Positions 47,879 to 59,784 of a stretch of DNA of 64,000 nt are shown in pieces (the stretch's first letter is position 1; each line of letters starts with the position of its first letter). The stretch spans positions 58,477 through 122,476 of the forward strand of contig NZ_BPLZ01000011.1 of the NCBI RefSeq assembly GCF_019656335.1. Direction: 5' to 3'. The position numbers were made by a program, and so were the translations under genes. Under the pieces are notes generated by a model. It searched no databases. It worked only from the letters and a program-made list of their open reading frames with translations, and was not told the DNA's origin. Origin of the DNA: Pseudomonas sp. NCCP-436. GTDB lineage: Bacteria > Pseudomonadota > Gammaproteobacteria > Pseudomonadales > Pseudomonadaceae.

Positions 47879-50278
47879 TTGAAAAATTCCACCGCCCAGA
47901 CGCCTGACTGGCGTCAGAAGCTTCAGTACCGACTTAAAGAAGGTGCGTTGATCGCCCTGGGTGCACTGTGCCTGTATCTGCTGATGGCCCTGTTGACTTA
48001 CAACGTCGCGGATCCGGCTTGGGACAACAGTGTGCGTGTCGACCGGGTACTCAATGCCGGCGGCAGCATCGGCGCCTGGCTGTCCAGTGCGCTGTTCGGT
48101 GCGCTGGGCTACTTTGCCTATATCTTCCCGCTGCTGCTGGGCGTCAAGACCTGGCAGGTGTTCCGTACCCGTAACCAGCCCTGGCAGTGGAACGGCTGGC
48201 TGTTTTCCTGGCATAGCATCGGCCTGATCTTTCTGATTCTTTCCGGCGCCGCGCTGAGCGACATTCATTTCGCTCCGGCGGCTGGCATGCAGGACTCCGG
48301 TGGCGGCATGCTGGGTGCCGGCCTAGGCGAACTGGCGATTCATGCGCTGAATGTGCAGGGCAGCACGTTGCTGTTTCTGGCGCTGTTTCTTTTCGGCCTG
48401 ACGGTGTTCACTGATCTTTCGTGGTTCCGCGTGATGGATCTCACCGGCAAGATCACCCTTGATCTGGTTGAGCTGATTCAGAGTCTTATCACCAACTGGT
48501 GGAATGCGCGGGTCGAGCGCAGGCAAATGGCTGCCCAGTTGCGTGAGCTTGATGAGCGTGTGATCGAAGTGGCCGCTCCCGTGGTCGCGGATCGCCGTGA
48601 GCAGGCCAAAGTCAAGGAGCGTCTGCTTGAGCGCGAGGAGTCCCTCAGTAAACACATGAGCGAGCGGGAGAATCGCCCGGCGCCGGTCATCGCACCTCCA
48701 CCGCCTCCCAAGGCTGCCGAGCCCAGCAAGCGCGTGCTCAAGGAAAAGCAGGCGCCATTGTTCGTCGACACTGCCATTGAAGGCAGTCTGCCGCCAATCT
48801 CTCTGCTCGATGTGGCTGAAAAGAAGCAGAAGCAGTTTTCGCCCGAGTCTCTTGAGGCCATGTCCCGGCTGTTGGAGATCAAACTCAAGGAGTTTGGCGT
48901 CGAAGTGGTCGTGGAGTCTGTACATCCCGGTCCGGTGATCACACGTTTTGAAATTCAGCCAGCACCCGGTGTCAAGGTCAGCCGTATTTCCAACCTGGCC
49001 AAGGATCTGGCGCGCTCGATGGCCATGGTCAGCGTGCGTGTAGTGGAGGTAATTCCGGGTAAGACCACGGTAGGCATCGAGGTGCCCAACGAGGACCGGC
49101 AGATAGTACGCTTCTCCGAAGTACTTTCGTCCAGTGAGTACGATGAGGCCAGGTCGCCGGTCACCCTGGCCCTTGGGCACGATATCGGCGGCCGGCCGGT
49201 GATCGCGGACCTGGCCAAGATGCCTCACCTGCTGGTGGCCGGTACCACCGGTTCGGGTAAGTCGGTAGGGGTCAACGCCATGATCCTGTCGATTCTGTTC
49301 AAGTCCACGCCGGAAGAGGCGAGGATGATCATGATCGACCCGAAGATGCTGGAATTGTCCATCTATGAGGGCATTCCGCACCTGCTTTGCCCGGTGGTTA
49401 CCGACATGAAGGAAGCCGCCAATGCACTGCGCTGGTCCGTCGCCGAGATGGAGCGCCGCTACAAGCTGATGGCAGCCATGGGGGTGCGCAACCTTGCCGG
49501 TTTCAACCGCAAGGTGAAGGATGCCATCGAGGCCGGCACTCCATTGAGCGACCCGCTGTACAAGCGCGAGTCCATGGATGACGAGCCGCCGCTACTCAAG
49601 CCGTTGCCGACCATCGTGGTGATAGTCGACGAATTTGCCGACATGATGATGATCGTCGGCAAGAAGGTCGAAGAGCTGATCGCCCGTATCGCGCAGAAGG
49701 CCCGGGCTGCCGGTATCCATCTGATCCTTGCCACCCAGCGCCCCTCGGTGGACGTGATTACCGGTCTGATCAAGGCCAACATCCCGACCCGTATGGCGTT
49801 CCAGGTATCGAGCAAGATCGACTCTCGCACCATTCTCGACCAGGGAGGTGCCGAGCAGTTGCTGGGGCACGGTGACATGCTCTACCTTCCTCCAGGAACA
49901 GGGCTGCCAATCCGCGTCCATGGCGCTTTCGTTTCCGATGACGAAGTGCATCGTGTAGTGGAGGCCTGGAAGCAGCGTGGTGCGCCGGACTACATCGAGG
50001 ACATCCTCGCGGGTGTCGAAGAAGGCGGTGGCGGTAGCTTCGAGGGCTCGGGTGGCGAAGGCGGTGAGGGCAGTGAGGAAGATCCGCTCTACGACGAGGC
50101 GGTGGCCTTCGTTCTGGAAAGTCGCCGGGCGTCCATTTCCGCCGTGCAGCGCAAGCTGAAGATCGGCTACAACCGTGCCGCGCGCATGATCGAAGCGATG
50201 GAAATGGCTGGCGTGGTCAGTTCGATGAACACCAATGGCTCGCGCGAGGTGCTCGCACCCGGACCGGCGCGGGACTGA
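47879..50278 (+). CDS. ftsK: DNA translocase FtsK
   Basis: This 799-aa septal motor pumps DNA during chromosome segregation and activates XerCD. Four N-terminal transmembrane segments lie in residues about 20-190, a short charged linker follows to about 290, the RecA-like motor has Walker A GTTGSGKS (about residue 455) and Walker [12 protein letters not shown], and the C-terminal winged helix (gamma) has [37 protein letters not shown]. The linker is shorter than in E. coli (1329 aa), as in all pseudomonads. The start is TTG 47879; AGGAAACGG lies before it. Confidence 0.95.
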   Translation: MKNSTAQTPDWRQKLQYRLKEGALIALGALCLYLLMALLTYNVADPAWDNSVRVDRVLNAGGSIGAWLSSALFGALGYFAYIFPLLLGVKTWQVFRTRNQPWQWNGWLFSWHSIGLIFLILSGAALSDIHFAPAAGMQDSGGGMLGAGLGELAIHALNVQGSTLLFLALFLFGLTVFTDLSWFRVMDLTGKITLDLVELIQSLITNWWNARVERRQMAAQLRELDERVIEVAAPVVADRREQAKVKERLLEREESLSKHMSERENRPAPVIAPPPPPKAAEPSKRVLKEKQAPLFVDTAIEGSLPPISLLDVAEKKQKQFSPESLEAMSRLLEIKLKEFGVEVVVESVHPGPVITRFEIQPAPGVKVSRISNLAKDLARSMAMVSVRVVEVIPGKTTVGIEVPNEDRQIVRFSEVLSSSEYDEARSPVTLALGHDIGGRPVIADLAKMPHLLVAGTTGSGKSVGVNAMILSILFKSTPEEARMIMIDPKMLELSIYEGIPHLLCPVVTDMKEAANALRWSVAEMERRYKLMAAMGVRNLAGFNRKVKDAIEAGTPLSDPLYKRESMDDEPPLLKPLPTIVVIVDEFADMMMIVGKKVEELIARIAQKARAAGIHLILATQRPSVDVITGLIKANIPTRMAFQVSSKIDSRTILDQGGAEQLLGHGDMLYLPPGTGLPIRVHGAFVSDDEVHRVVEAWKQRGAPDYIEDILAGVEEGGGGSFEGSGGEGGEGSEEDPLYDEAVAFVLESRRASISAVQRKLKIGYNRAARMIEAMEMAGVVSSMNTNGSREVLAPGPARD

Positions 50279-50394
50279 GCGTGCCGGACAAGGTCGGGCT
50301 TTTGTGGTCAAAGCTATTCATGACGGCCAGACGGCCGCCGTCGGTCGGGTTGCCCCGGGCAGCTCGCCATTCCTAGCCGAACCGAGGGTTTTCT

Positions 50395-51021
50395 ATGCGT
50401 TTCATTCGCCTGCTGATGCTGGCTGTTCTGAGTTTTACCCTACCGGCCGTTCAGGCTGGAGAAGAGGCCGCGGCCATGCGCCTGACCGAGTTGCTCAGCC
50501 AGGCCGAGACGATTAGCGCGCGTTTTTCCCAATTGAGCCTCGACGCCAGCGGCACTCAGCTGCAGGAAACGGCCGGTCAACTGGTGCTCAAGCGACCTGG
50601 GCTGTTTCGCTGGCACACGGATCAGCCGATGGAGCAGTTGCTGGTGTCCAACGGCGAGAAGGTCTGGCTGTACGATCCCGATCTGGAGCAGGTCACCATT
50701 CAGTCGCTCGACCAGCGTCTGACCCATACGCCGGCGCTGCTGCTGTCCGGTGATGTCTCGCAAATTCGCGAGAACTTTTCCATCGAATACAAGGAAGGCG
50801 GCAGCGTGGTGGATTTCATCCTCAGGCCCAAGGCCAGTGACAGCCTGTTTGACAGCCTGCGCCTGTCCTTTCGCAGCCGTGTACTTAACGACATGCAACT
50901 GATCGACAGCATTGGCCAGCGCACCAATATCCTGTTTCTCAATGTGAAGATGAACGAGCCGGTCGATGACGGGGTGTTCAACTTTGACATTCCCGAAGGC
51001 GTGGACGTTATCCAGGAGTAA
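50395..51021 (+). CDS. lolA: Outer-membrane lipoprotein carrier LolA
   Basis: This 208-aa periplasmic chaperone carries lipoproteins from LolCDE to LolB. A signal peptide ([21 protein letters not shown]) precedes a half-barrel with the motif [41 protein letters not shown]. It ends 3 bases before rarA, so the genes are probably cotranscribed. Confidence 0.96.
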   Translation: MRFIRLLMLAVLSFTLPAVQAGEEAAAMRLTELLSQAETISARFSQLSLDASGTQLQETAGQLVLKRPGLFRWHTDQPMEQLLVSNGEKVWLYDPDLEQVTIQSLDQRLTHTPALLLSGDVSQIRENFSIEYKEGGSVVDFILRPKASDSLFDSLRLSFRSRVLNDMQLIDSIGQRTNILFLNVKMNEPVDDGVFNFDIPEGVDVIQE

Positions 51022-51024
51022 GCC

Positions 51025-52350
51025 GTGGATCTGTTCGGCCGCCAGCCCGTCGCCCAACCTTTGGCAGCGCGTTTGCGCGCCACAACGCTGGAGGAATACG
51101 TCGGGCAGGAGCACGTATTGGGCCCGGGCAAGCCGCTGCGCGAGGCGCTGGAGCAGGGCACGCTGCACTCGATGATCTTTTGGGGGCCGCCCGGAGTGGG
51201 CAAGACCACTTTGGCAAAGCTGCTGGCCAAGGTGACCGATGCGCATTTCGAGACCATTTCCGCCGTGCTTTCGGGGGTGAAGGAAATCCGCCAGGCTGTG
51301 GAGGTGGCCCAGCAGCATGCGACGCAGTACGGACGTCGCACCATCCTCTTTGTTGACGAGGTGCATCGCTTCAACAAGAGTCAGCAGGATGCCTTCCTGC
51401 CATACGTGGAAGACGGCACGCTGATCTTTATCGGTGCCACCACCGAGAATCCATCCTTCGAGCTGAACAACGCGCTGCTGTCGCGAGCCCGGGTATATGT
51501 GCTCAAGAGTCTTGACGAGGCAGCGATGCGCAAGCTCGTGGCTCGCGCACTCAACGAGGATAAGGGGCTGGGCGCACGCAAGCTGAGCCTGCCTGAAGAG
51601 AGCTTCCGGATTCTGCTTGCCGCAGCCGATGGGGACGGCCGACGCCTGCTCAATTTCTTGGAGAATGCCGCCGACCTGGCCGAAGACGGCGGTGAGATCG
51701 GCGTGGAGTTGTTGCAGAACCTGCTGGGCGATAGTCGCCGGCGTTTCGACAAGGGTGGCGAGGCATTCTACGACCAGATTTCCGCGCTGCACAAGTCGGT
51801 ACGCGGCTCCAGTCCGGACGGCGCGCTGTACTGGTATGCGCGCATGCTCGATGGCGGCTGTGATCCACTGTACATCGCCCGCCGAGTGGTGCGTATGGCT
51901 AGCGAGGATATCGGTAATGCGGATCCGCGGGCGCTGACTCTGTGCCTCAACGCATGGGACGTGCAGGAACGTCTGGGCAGCCCTGAGGGTGAGCTGGCCG
52001 TAGCACAGGCCATTGTCTACCTGGCCTGTGCGCCGAAGAGCAATGCCGTCTACACCGCTTTCAAGGCTGCGAAACGTGATGCCGCCGAGCTGGGCTCGCA
52101 GGAAGTGCCACTGCACCTGCGCAATGCGCCGACCAAGCTTATGCAGCAACTCGGCTACGGCGAGGAATATCGCTATGCCCATGATGAGCCAGATGCCTAT
52201 GCGGCAGGCGAGGACTATTTCCCTGAAGCCGTCGAGCCACGTCAGTACTACGATCCTGTGCCGCGCGGACTGGAGCTGAAGATTCGCGAGAAGCTTCGGC
52301 ACCTGCGCCAGCTCGACGCCAGTAGTCCCCGCCGGCGGAGACAGCCATGA
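51025..52350 (+). CDS. rarA: Replication-associated recombination protein RarA (MgsA)
   Basis: This 441-aa AAA+ ATPase acts at stalled replication forks. Walker A is [12 protein letters not shown] (about residue 55), Walker B is [17 protein letters not shown], and the C-terminal helical domain contains [19 protein letters not shown]. The start codon is GTG 51025 ([13 protein letters not shown]). The stop overlaps crcB by 4 bases (ATGA). Confidence 0.96.
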   Translation: MDLFGRQPVAQPLAARLRATTLEEYVGQEHVLGPGKPLREALEQGTLHSMIFWGPPGVGKTTLAKLLAKVTDAHFETISAVLSGVKEIRQAVEVAQQHATQYGRRTILFVDEVHRFNKSQQDAFLPYVEDGTLIFIGATTENPSFELNNALLSRARVYVLKSLDEAAMRKLVARALNEDKGLGARKLSLPEESFRILLAAADGDGRRLLNFLENAADLAEDGGEIGVELLQNLLGDSRRRFDKGGEAFYDQISALHKSVRGSSPDGALYWYARMLDGGCDPLYIARRVVRMASEDIGNADPRALTLCLNAWDVQERLGSPEGELAVAQAIVYLACAPKSNAVYTAFKAAKRDAAELGSQEVPLHLRNAPTKLMQQLGYGEEYRYAHDEPDAYAAGEDYFPEAVEPRQYYDPVPRGLELKIREKLRHLRQLDASSPRRRRQP

Positions 52351-52727
52351 TCAGGGTGGCTCTTGCTGTTGCCATGGGGGGGGCCATCGGTTCGCTGGTG
52401 CGCTTTCTGGTCTCCAGCTGGGCTGCAGCGCAGTGGTCCCGGCATATCTATCTCGGAACCCTGGTCGTCAATCTGCTTGGTTGTCTGCTGATCGGTCTTT
52501 TGTCCGGTTTGTTCCTTGCCCGCAGCGACCTGCCGGCAGAACTGCGTCTGGGGCTGATCAGCGGGGTGCTGGGCGGCTTCACCACTTTCTCCTCGTTCAG
52601 TCTGGAGATTCTCCGGCTGCTTGAGGGTGGGCGCCTGGCCGAAGGCCTGGGCTATCTGCTATGCAGTGTGCTGGGCGGTCTGCTGGCCGCCTGGTGCGGA
52701 TTATTGTTGGCCAGATTGGCATCATGA
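52347..52727 (+). CDS. crcB: Fluoride channel FluC
   Basis: This 126-aa four-helix membrane protein exports fluoride. The conserved [11 protein letters not shown] motif is present (residues 70-80), as is the [14 protein letters not shown]-terminus. It is translated by overlap with rarA. No fluoride riboswitch can precede it, because the upstream bases are rarA coding sequence. Confidence 0.95.
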   Translation: MIRVALAVAMGGAIGSLVRFLVSSWAAAQWSRHIYLGTLVVNLLGCLLIGLLSGLFLARSDLPAELRLGLISGVLGGFTTFSSFSLEILRLLEGGRLAEGLGYLLCSVLGGLLAAWCGLLLARLAS

Positions 52728-52796
52728 CCCGCTAAGGCTTTACACTCATCCCCCGCGTCACGCTGGTGGACGCCACCTTTTTTGCCGATGTATTGA

Positions 52797-54086
<1,290 letters not shown>

Positions 54087-54111
54087 GCTGATTAGAACGC
54101 ACAATGCGCAT

Positions 54112-54145
54112 AATACGGGGTGGCTGCGGCCGCCCCGTATTTTTA
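54112..54145 (+). terminator. Terminator of serS
   Basis: AATACGGGG-TGGC and GCCG-CCCCGTATT form a long stem followed by TTTTATTT, just before cysG. Confidence 0.85.
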
Positions 54146-54164
54146 TTTCCTGCGAGAATGACCC

Positions 54165-55556
54165 ATGCAATTCCTTCCGCTGTTCCACAAATTGCAGGAT
54201 CGCCCGGTGCTGGTGATCGGCGGCGGCGAGGTGGCGCTGCGCAAGGCGCGTCTGTTGCACCAGGCCGGCGCCTGCCTGCGCGTTGTCGCCCCGCAGATCC
54301 GTGAGGAGTTGCAGGAACTGGCCGGCCCTGATGGCTGCTTCCTGCGTGGCTATACCGGCAGTGATCTGCAGGGTGTGCTGCTGGTCATCGCCGCCACTGA
54401 TGACGAATCGCTCAATGCGCGGGTCTCCGCCGAGGCCCAGGCGTTGGGTATTCCGGTCAACGTGGTCGACGCTCCGGCGCTATGCAGCGTGATCTTCCCG
54501 GCAATTGTCGACCGTTCGCCGCTGATGGTGGCGGTTAGCAGTGGCGGCGATGCGCCGGTGCTGGCCCGGTTGATTCGAGCCAGGATAGAAACCTGGATTC
54601 CGGCTACCTATGGTCAGTTGGCTAGCCTGGCGAAGAAATTTCGTCAGCGGGTCAAACAGTCGCTTCCGGATGTGCAGCAGCGCCGAGTGTTTTGGGAGGA
54701 GATATTCCAGGGACAGGTCGCCGAAAGCGTTTTCGCCGGCAAACCAGAGGAGGCCGAGCGGCTGCTGGAAGAGCATCTGGCAGGTGCTGGGCCACGGGAA
54801 CTGGGCGAAGTCTATCTGGTCGGTGCCGGTCCGGGTGATCCGGATCTACTGACTTTCCGTGCGCTGCGCCTGATGCAGCAAGCCGATGTGGTGCTCTACG
54901 ACCGGCTGGTGGCGCCGGCCATTATCGAGCTGTGTCGACGTGATGCCGAGCGTATTTACGTCGGCAAGCGCCGTGCCGAGCATGTGCTGCCGCAGGAGCA
55001 AATCAATCAGCAGCTGATTAGCCTGGCGCGGCAGGGCAAGCGCGTACTGCGCCTTAAGGGCGGAGATCCATTCATTTTTGGTCGTGGCGGAGAGGAGATC
55101 GAACAACTGGCCGCCGAGGGCATTCCTTTTCAAGTGGTGCCGGGTATCACGGCTGCTTCGGGTTGTGCCGCTTACGCGGGGATTCCGCTGACTCATCGCG
55201 ATTACGCCCAGTCCGTACGCTTCGTCACCGGACATTTGAAAGACGGCAGTATCAACCTGCCATGGCATGACCTGGTGTCGCCCGGGCAGACGCTGGTGTT
55301 CTACATGGGGCTGGTCGGTTTGCCGGAAATCTGTCGGCAACTGGTGGCTCATGGCCGTCCGGGTGTAACTCCGGCTGCATTGGTACAGCAGGGAACCACG
55401 CAGAACCAGCGGGTGTTCACCGGTACTCTGGAGTCGCTGCCGCAATTGGTAGCCGAGCACGAGGTGCATGCACCTACCCTGGTGATTGTCGGTGAGGTAG
55501 TCAGCCTGCGGGATAAGCTGGCCTGGTTCGAGGATTGCCGGGGTTCTGAGGCTTAG
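54165..55556 (+). CDS. cysG: Siroheme synthase
   Basis: This 463-aa trifunctional enzyme makes siroheme from uroporphyrinogen III for sulfite and nitrite reductases. The N-terminal half (residues 1-205) is the NAD-dependent dehydrogenase/ferrochelatase ([41 protein letters not shown]). The C-terminal half (about 215-463) is the SAM-dependent methyltransferase with [19 protein letters not shown] and [13 protein letters not shown]. It links functionally with the CysH-like protein at 12.6 kb. Confidence 0.97.
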   Translation: MQFLPLFHKLQDRPVLVIGGGEVALRKARLLHQAGACLRVVAPQIREELQELAGPDGCFLRGYTGSDLQGVLLVIAATDDESLNARVSAEAQALGIPVNVVDAPALCSVIFPAIVDRSPLMVAVSSGGDAPVLARLIRARIETWIPATYGQLASLAKKFRQRVKQSLPDVQQRRVFWEEIFQGQVAESVFAGKPEEAERLLEEHLAGAGPRELGEVYLVGAGPGDPDLLTFRALRLMQQADVVLYDRLVAPAIIELCRRDAERIYVGKRRAEHVLPQEQINQQLISLARQGKRVLRLKGGDPFIFGRGGEEIEQLAAEGIPFQVVPGITAASGCAAYAGIPLTHRDYAQSVRFVTGHLKDGSINLPWHDLVSPGQTLVFYMGLVGLPEICRQLVAHGRPGVTPAALVQQGTTQNQRVFTGTLESLPQLVAEHEVHAPTLVIVGEVVSLRDKLAWFEDCRGSEA

Positions 55557-55618
55557 CCAATCTGTGGCAGATTTGCCGAGCTCGCTTCCAGGGCTCGAAG
55601 AGTTGCTGAAGAGAGAAG

Positions 55619-56605
55619 CTAACTCCTTGATCCGAGGCGAGTGGCCCAGCGTCGTTGCGCCTCGCTAAAGGCCTCATTGCGGGGCATTCCCAGGCCGCGA
55701 AGCGCTACGGCCATGGTGGCGATCACGGCCTGCTGGCCGTAGTTGTCATCATGTTCACCACGCCAGAACGCTTCCAGCAACTGCGGGTCGAGGCGCTCTG
55801 GCTTGACCTGGCGCCTGGCTGAAAGGGCAGGCCACTCTTCTTCCCAGGCCTGGCCATCGGCGCAGCCATAAAGGTGGCAGGGTACGTCCGGGTTGACTTC
55901 GATCTCACCACCTTCGCCCTTGATTACCAAGGCGGTGTCACCCAGCAGACGACTGGCTTCACGGTGTACAGTCTGATAGCCCGGGTGGAAGATGCTCTGC
56001 AGGCTGCAGCGTGCGCCCAGCGGATTGATCACTCGGGCCAGAGAGTGAATGGGCGAACGCAGGCCTAGCGTATTGCGTAGGTCGATCATCCGTTGCAGCG
56101 CCGGCATCCAGTCGCCCAGATAGGCGTAGGCCAAGTTGTGCCGGTCGAGAGCCTTTCTCACAGCCAGCCAATTGCGGCAGCGGGGAATCTCCAGTGCTGT
56201 CAGCAATTGTTCGCTATAGAGCCGGCCTGCGGTATGGGCTCCGGCACCATGCATGAACACGCGTATGCCGCTGACTGCCAGAGCTTTGGCGGCCAGCAGA
56301 TACCAAGGCAGATGGCGTTTCTTCCCGGCATAGCTGGGCCAGTCCAGATCTACAGGGATGGCCGGTGCTGTCAGACGCGGGCGAATTGCCTCGGTAAAGC
56401 CGGCCAGCTCTTCGGCGCTTTCCTCTTTGTGTCGCAACAACATCAGAAGAGCGCCAAGTTGGGTGTCCTCTACCTTCCCATCCAGCAACATGCCCATGGC
56501 GTTGCGGGCTTCTTCGCGGCTCAGTCCGCGCGCACCGTGCTTGCCCTTGCCGAGTATGCGTACGTATTGGGCAAAGGGATGTTCGGCGGGAGTGGTGAGA
56601 TTCAT
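55619..56605 (-). CDS. ybiB: YbiB-like protein, glycosyltransferase family 3 fold
   Basis: This 328-aa protein belongs to the anthranilate phosphoribosyltransferase-like (TrpD2/YbiB) family. It shows GKGKHGARGLSREEARNAMGMLLDG at residues about 19-43 and VFMHGAGAHTAGRLYSEQLL in place of the PRPP loop. E. coli YbiB binds nucleic acid and lacks TrpD activity, so an enzymatic role is doubtful. It overlaps tusE by 4 bases. Confidence 0.85.
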   Translation of the reverse strand: MNLTTPAEHPFAQYVRILGKGKHGARGLSREEARNAMGMLLDGKVEDTQLGALLMLLRHKEESAEELAGFTEAIRPRLTAPAIPVDLDWPSYAGKKRHLPWYLLAAKALAVSGIRVFMHGAGAHTAGRLYSEQLLTALEIPRCRNWLAVRKALDRHNLAYAYLGDWMPALQRMIDLRNTLGLRSPIHSLARVINPLGARCSLQSIFHPGYQTVHREASRLLGDTALVIKGEGGEIEVNPDVPCHLYGCADGQAWEEEWPALSARRQVKPERLDPQLLEAFWRGEHDDNYGQQAVIATMAVALRGLGMPRNEAFSEAQRRWATRLGSRS

Positions 56606-56937
56606 AGGCAGTTGGTCGGCTTCGGCAGGCCGGCGAGCTTGGCCGCGAGCTTGGCTGGCGTGCCCTTGAACAGGCGGTTGAGATACAGGCTGTTACCCTT
56701 GTCCGGCCCCAGTTTTTGCGCCACGTACTTGATTAGCGGGCGATTGGCTGGCGAAAGCTGGAACTCCGCGTAGAAGGCGCGCAGCAGTTCGAGGATTTCC
56801 CAGTGTTCATCGCTCAGATGCAGATCCTCGGCACTGGCCAGCGCCTCGGCGACTGTCTGTGACCAGTCTTGCAGATCGCTCAGATAGCCGTCTTTGTCCA
56901 GTTCAATGTCTCGACCGGCAAGGTGGAGTGTATTCAT
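56602..56937 (-). CDS. tusE: Sulfurtransferase TusE (DsrC family)
   Basis: This 111-aa protein accepts persulfide sulfur from TusBCD and gives it to MnmA for 2-thiouridine in tRNA. The C-terminal PTNCL carries the conserved penultimate Cys, and NRLFKGTPAKLAAKLAGL is the DsrC tail. I chose ATG 56937 over TTG 56943 because it overlaps the tusB stop as ATGA. Confidence 0.93.
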   Translation of the reverse strand: MNTLHLAGRDIELDKDGYLSDLQDWSQTVAEALASAEDLHLSDEHWEILELLRAFYAEFQLSPANRPLIKYVAQKLGPDKGNSLYLNRLFKGTPAKLAAKLAGLPKPTNCL

Positions 56938-57233
56938 AGCCAACTGTTCACCTTGGCGTAATGGCAGCAGAGTTCGACGAAGGCTGGGTAATCAACTTCC
57001 TGCACACGTTCACCTGCCTGCAACTGGCGCGCTGCGAGGTCTTCGGCCAGTGCGTAGAGAGGAATGTCGGAAGGTATCTGATGCAACGCCTGCCAGCCCT
57101 GCGAATCTGGCTGCAGTGCATAGACGGCATCGCCGCTCAGCAGCAGGGCGTCCTCGCGGCCAAGCAGGCGCAGGCAACTGCGGAGACTGCTGTCGCCGTA
57201 GGGCGAATGGGAAAGGATGTGAAGAGTGGCCAT
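56934..57233 (-). CDS. tusB: Sulfurtransferase complex subunit TusB
   Basis: This 99-aa subunit of the TusBCD sulfur relay has the DsrH-type signature MATLHILSHSP and LRLLGREDALLLSGDAVYAL. It overlaps tusC by one base (TGATG) and tusE by four, so tusDCBE are translated as one unit. Confidence 0.9.
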   Translation of the reverse strand: MATLHILSHSPYGDSSLRSCLRLLGREDALLLSGDAVYALQPDSQGWQALHQIPSDIPLYALAEDLAARQLQAGERVQEVDYPAFVELCCHYAKVNSWL

Positions 57234-57592
57234 CAGAGGGTGATCACCTGATCATACTGGTCGAAAAGGGCGGTCAGTTCGGCATCGTCGAGTGAGCGAG
57301 CCGGCAAGTTCAGTGCCTGCTCATCAAGGCCGCGCTCGCTCAGGCTGTGGCGGCTGACGTAAAGTTCCTCCACGCCGAACAGCGGTAGCGCCCGCAGGTT
57401 GGCACCCAGATCCTTTTGCTGCAGCAGGCCAGGCTGTTGCCCCGCACGTAGTTGGAATACGCCATCGTCGAGAAACAGCATGGCCACGGGCAGGCCGAAG
57501 GCACCGCCAGCCAGCGCGATGTCCAGTGCTTCGCGGGCACTGGGGCCGCTCCAAGGCGACTGGCGGCTGACGATCAGCAGGGATTTACTCAT
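57233..57592 (-). CDS. tusC: Sulfurtransferase complex subunit TusC
   Basis: This 119-aa DsrF-type subunit has LLIVSRQSPWSGPSAREALDIALAGGAFGLPVAMLFLDDGV. It is flanked by one-base overlaps with tusB and tusD. Confidence 0.9.
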   Translation of the reverse strand: MSKSLLIVSRQSPWSGPSAREALDIALAGGAFGLPVAMLFLDDGVFQLRAGQQPGLLQQKDLGANLRALPLFGVEELYVSRHSLSERGLDEQALNLPARSLDDAELTALFDQYDQVITL

Positions 57593-57984
57593 CAGACACC
57601 TCCGAAGCAGACCAGACGGTCTGCCATCTGTGCGGCTTCATGCAGCTGCCCCAGGCCGGAGAGTGCCCAGGGGGCTTGCAGGGTTGCGCCTGTACGTTCG
57701 TAGCGCTGCGCTTCCTCTGCATTCAGCACGCCACGGCGCAGCGCAGCAGCGATGCAGACTACGGCGTCGAGTTTGTTGCTGGCGACGAACTCACGCCACT
57801 CCAGCGACAGATCCAGCTCATCCTGAGGGCTGACGACACTACCAGAAGCACTGTGCACGCCGTCCTGATAGAAGAACAGGCGAACGATTTCATGACCGCC
57901 GGCCAGTGTTGCCTGAGCAAAACGCAAGGCCCGGCGGGAGGCGGGCTGGTGGGGAGGGGCGAACAGGGCAATGGCAAATTTCAT
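57592..57984 (-). CDS. tusD: Sulfurtransferase complex subunit TusD
   Basis: This 130-aa DsrE-type subunit carries the sulfur-accepting Cys in DAVVCIAAALRRGV (about residue 77). I chose ATG 57984 (MKFAIALFAPPHQPASRRALRFAQ) rather than the longer in-frame extension, which has no conserved sequence. It is the first gene of the tusDCBE-ybiB unit. Confidence 0.92.
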   Translation of the reverse strand: MKFAIALFAPPHQPASRRALRFAQATLAGGHEIVRLFFYQDGVHSASGSVVSPQDELDLSLEWREFVASNKLDAVVCIAAALRRGVLNAEEAQRYERTGATLQAPWALSGLGQLHEAAQMADRLVCFGGV

Positions 57985-58066
57985 GGCACATCCGGCAAGG
58001 TTGGAGCTGGCGCAATGATAAGGCCTGACAGGCGAAGCAGACAAAGCAGTCCAGCGTTCAGGCAAA

Positions 58067-58092
58067 GAAAAGCCCGCCGAAGCGGGCTTTAA
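58067..58092 (-). terminator. Terminator of yccA
   Basis: On the minus strand AAAGCCCGC, TTCG, GCGGGCTTT is followed by TCTTT, 19 bases after the stop of yccA. Confidence 0.85.
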
Positions 58093-58108
58093 GGGGGACA
58101 AGCCGTTA

Positions 58109-58777
58109 TCAGTCGTCGCCGCCCATGATGCCGAAGATCTGCAGCAGGCTGACAAACAGGTTGTAGATGGAGACGTACAGGCTGATCGTAGCCATGATGT
58201 AGTTGCGTTCACCGCCATGAATGATTGCACTGGTCTGGAATAGGATGCAGACCGAGGAGAACAGAACGAAACCGGCGCTGATCGCCAGTTGCAGACCAGT
58301 GATCTGGAAGAAGAAACTGGCCAGCACAGCGGCGAGCAGGACGAAGAAGCCGGCGGTGATGAAACCGCTGAGGAAGCTCATGTCCTTGCGGGTGGTCAGT
58401 ACGTAGGCGGACAGGCCGAAGAACACCAGAGCCGTCATGGAAAAGGCCGAGCTGATCACTTCAGCGCCGTTGGCCATGCCCAGGTAGCGGTTGAGAATCG
58501 GGCCAAGGGTGTAGCCCATGAATCCGGTCAGGGCTAGGGTGGAAACCAGCCCCCAAGCTGAATCCCGCAGTTTGTAGGTGAGGAAGAACAGGCCGTAGAA
58601 GCCGATCAACACCACAAAGAAATTCGGGTAGGACAGGTTGGCGCGCTGGCTAAGAAAAGCGATCAGGCCACTGAAAGCCAGGGTGATGGCCAGCAGGCCA
58701 TAGGTGTTGCGCAGCACACGGCTGACTTCCAGCTGCTCTGCCTGCGCGTGGTTGACGGCGTAGTTTTGCTCTTGCAT
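58109..58777 (-). CDS. yccA: Bax inhibitor-1 family membrane protein YccA
   Basis: This 222-aa protein has seven hydrophobic helices and ends in GGDD. E. coli YccA is a substrate and modulator of the FtsH protease. The BI-1 signature ALTGFMGYTLGPIL is at about residues 93-106. I chose ATG 58777 (MQEQNYAVNHAQAE); an ATG 11 codons upstream is also possible. Confidence 0.93.
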   Translation of the reverse strand: MQEQNYAVNHAQAEQLEVSRVLRNTYGLLAITLAFSGLIAFLSQRANLSYPNFFVVLIGFYGLFFLTYKLRDSAWGLVSTLALTGFMGYTLGPILNRYLGMANGAEVISSAFSMTALVFFGLSAYVLTTRKDMSFLSGFITAGFFVLLAAVLASFFFQITGLQLAISAGFVLFSSVCILFQTSAIIHGGERNYIMATISLYVSIYNLFVSLLQIFGIMGGDD

Positions 58778-58909
58778 GGAAAGGCTCCCGAGGCTCGAAG
58801 ATTCAGTCATTTGAATTGAGAGGATCATAACAGAGCCGTGCAGACTGCCAAGGCAGAGAGTTTGACAGTGTGTTGCGTTCGGGTAAGATTGCCGCCGCTG
58901 CAGTGCAGC

Positions 58910-58997
58910 GGAGGTGTGGCCGAGTGGTTTAAGGCAACGGTCTTGAAAACCGTCGATGGGCAACTATCCGTGAGTTCGAATCTCACCGCCTCCGCCA
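58910..58997 (+). tRNA. tRNA-Ser (anticodon TGA)
   Basis: The acceptor stem GGAGGTG pairs with CGCCTCC. The anticodon loop is CTTGAAA (anticodon TGA), there is a long variable arm as expected for type II tRNA, the T loop is TTCGAATC and CCA is encoded. Length 88. Confidence 0.98.
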
Positions 58998-59147
58998 ATT
59001 TCCTTTGGCTTTGATGCCAGATCTGGTGTTTGCTTTTTGATGCCACTGAGCCAAGATGAGGCAGACTCTGACCTCTGCCAGGGTTACCGGCAAGTTTCAA
59101 CTGCACCGTCGTCGCACGGCGGCTGACTGGGTGCAACGAGGTGGCGA

Positions 59148-59782
59148 TTGATTAGGGTGCTGGTGGTCGACGATCACGATCTGGTTCGCACGGGCATTAC
59201 TCGCATGCTGGCCGATATCGACGGCCTGCAAGTTGTGGGTGAGGCCAGCAGCGGCGAAGAGGCCCTGCTCAAGGTTCGCGAACTGAAGCCTGACGTGGTG
59301 CTGATGGACGTCAAGATGCCCGGTATCGGCGGCCTGGAAACCACCCGCAAATTAATGCGCAGCCATCCCGAAACCAAGGTTGTCGCTGTTACCGTATGTG
59401 AAGAAGATCCCTTCCCTACACGCCTGTTGCAAGCTGGCGCAGCCGGTTACCTGACCAAGGGTGCGGCGTTGGAAGAGATGGTACAGGCCATTCGCCTGGT
59501 ATTCTCCGGGCAGCGCTACATCGACCCGCAGATCGCCCAGCAACTGGCTCTGAAATCTTTCCAGCCGCAGAGTAAAGGTTCTCCGTTCGACCTGCTATCT
59601 GAGCGCGAGATCCAGATTGCGCTGATGATCGCCAATTGCCACAAGGTGCAACACATTTCCGACAAGCTGTGTCTGTCGCCTAAGACGGTCACTATCGCAT
59701 CTTCGAAAAGCTCTCCATCAGCAGTGATGTCGAGCTGGCGCTGCTGGCTGTTCGTCACGGCATGGTCGACGCCGTCAACTGA
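59148..59782 (+). pseudogene. gacA: Response regulator GacA, disrupted by an approximately 10-nt deletion
   Basis: The start TTG 59148 (MIRVLVVDDHDLVRTGITRML) has GAGGTG upstream. The receiver domain is intact, with Asp8/Asp9, phospho-acceptor Asp54 (VLMDVKMPG) and Lys in GYLTKGA. The LuxR-type DNA-binding domain starts normally (LLSEREIQIALMIANC and LCLSPKTV, Val181), but the bases after 59690 read ACTATCGCATC, where the family has codons for N-T-Y-R-Y-R-I. About ten bases are missing, so translation leaves the frame and runs as an unrelated tail to 59900, inside uvrC. The proper downstream frame ([27 protein letters not shown]) is intact to the TGA at 59780-59782. The observed 635 bases plus 10 give 645, or 214 residues, the usual GacA length. 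DNA binding should be lost. Confidence 0.9.
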
Positions 59783-59784
59783 AG

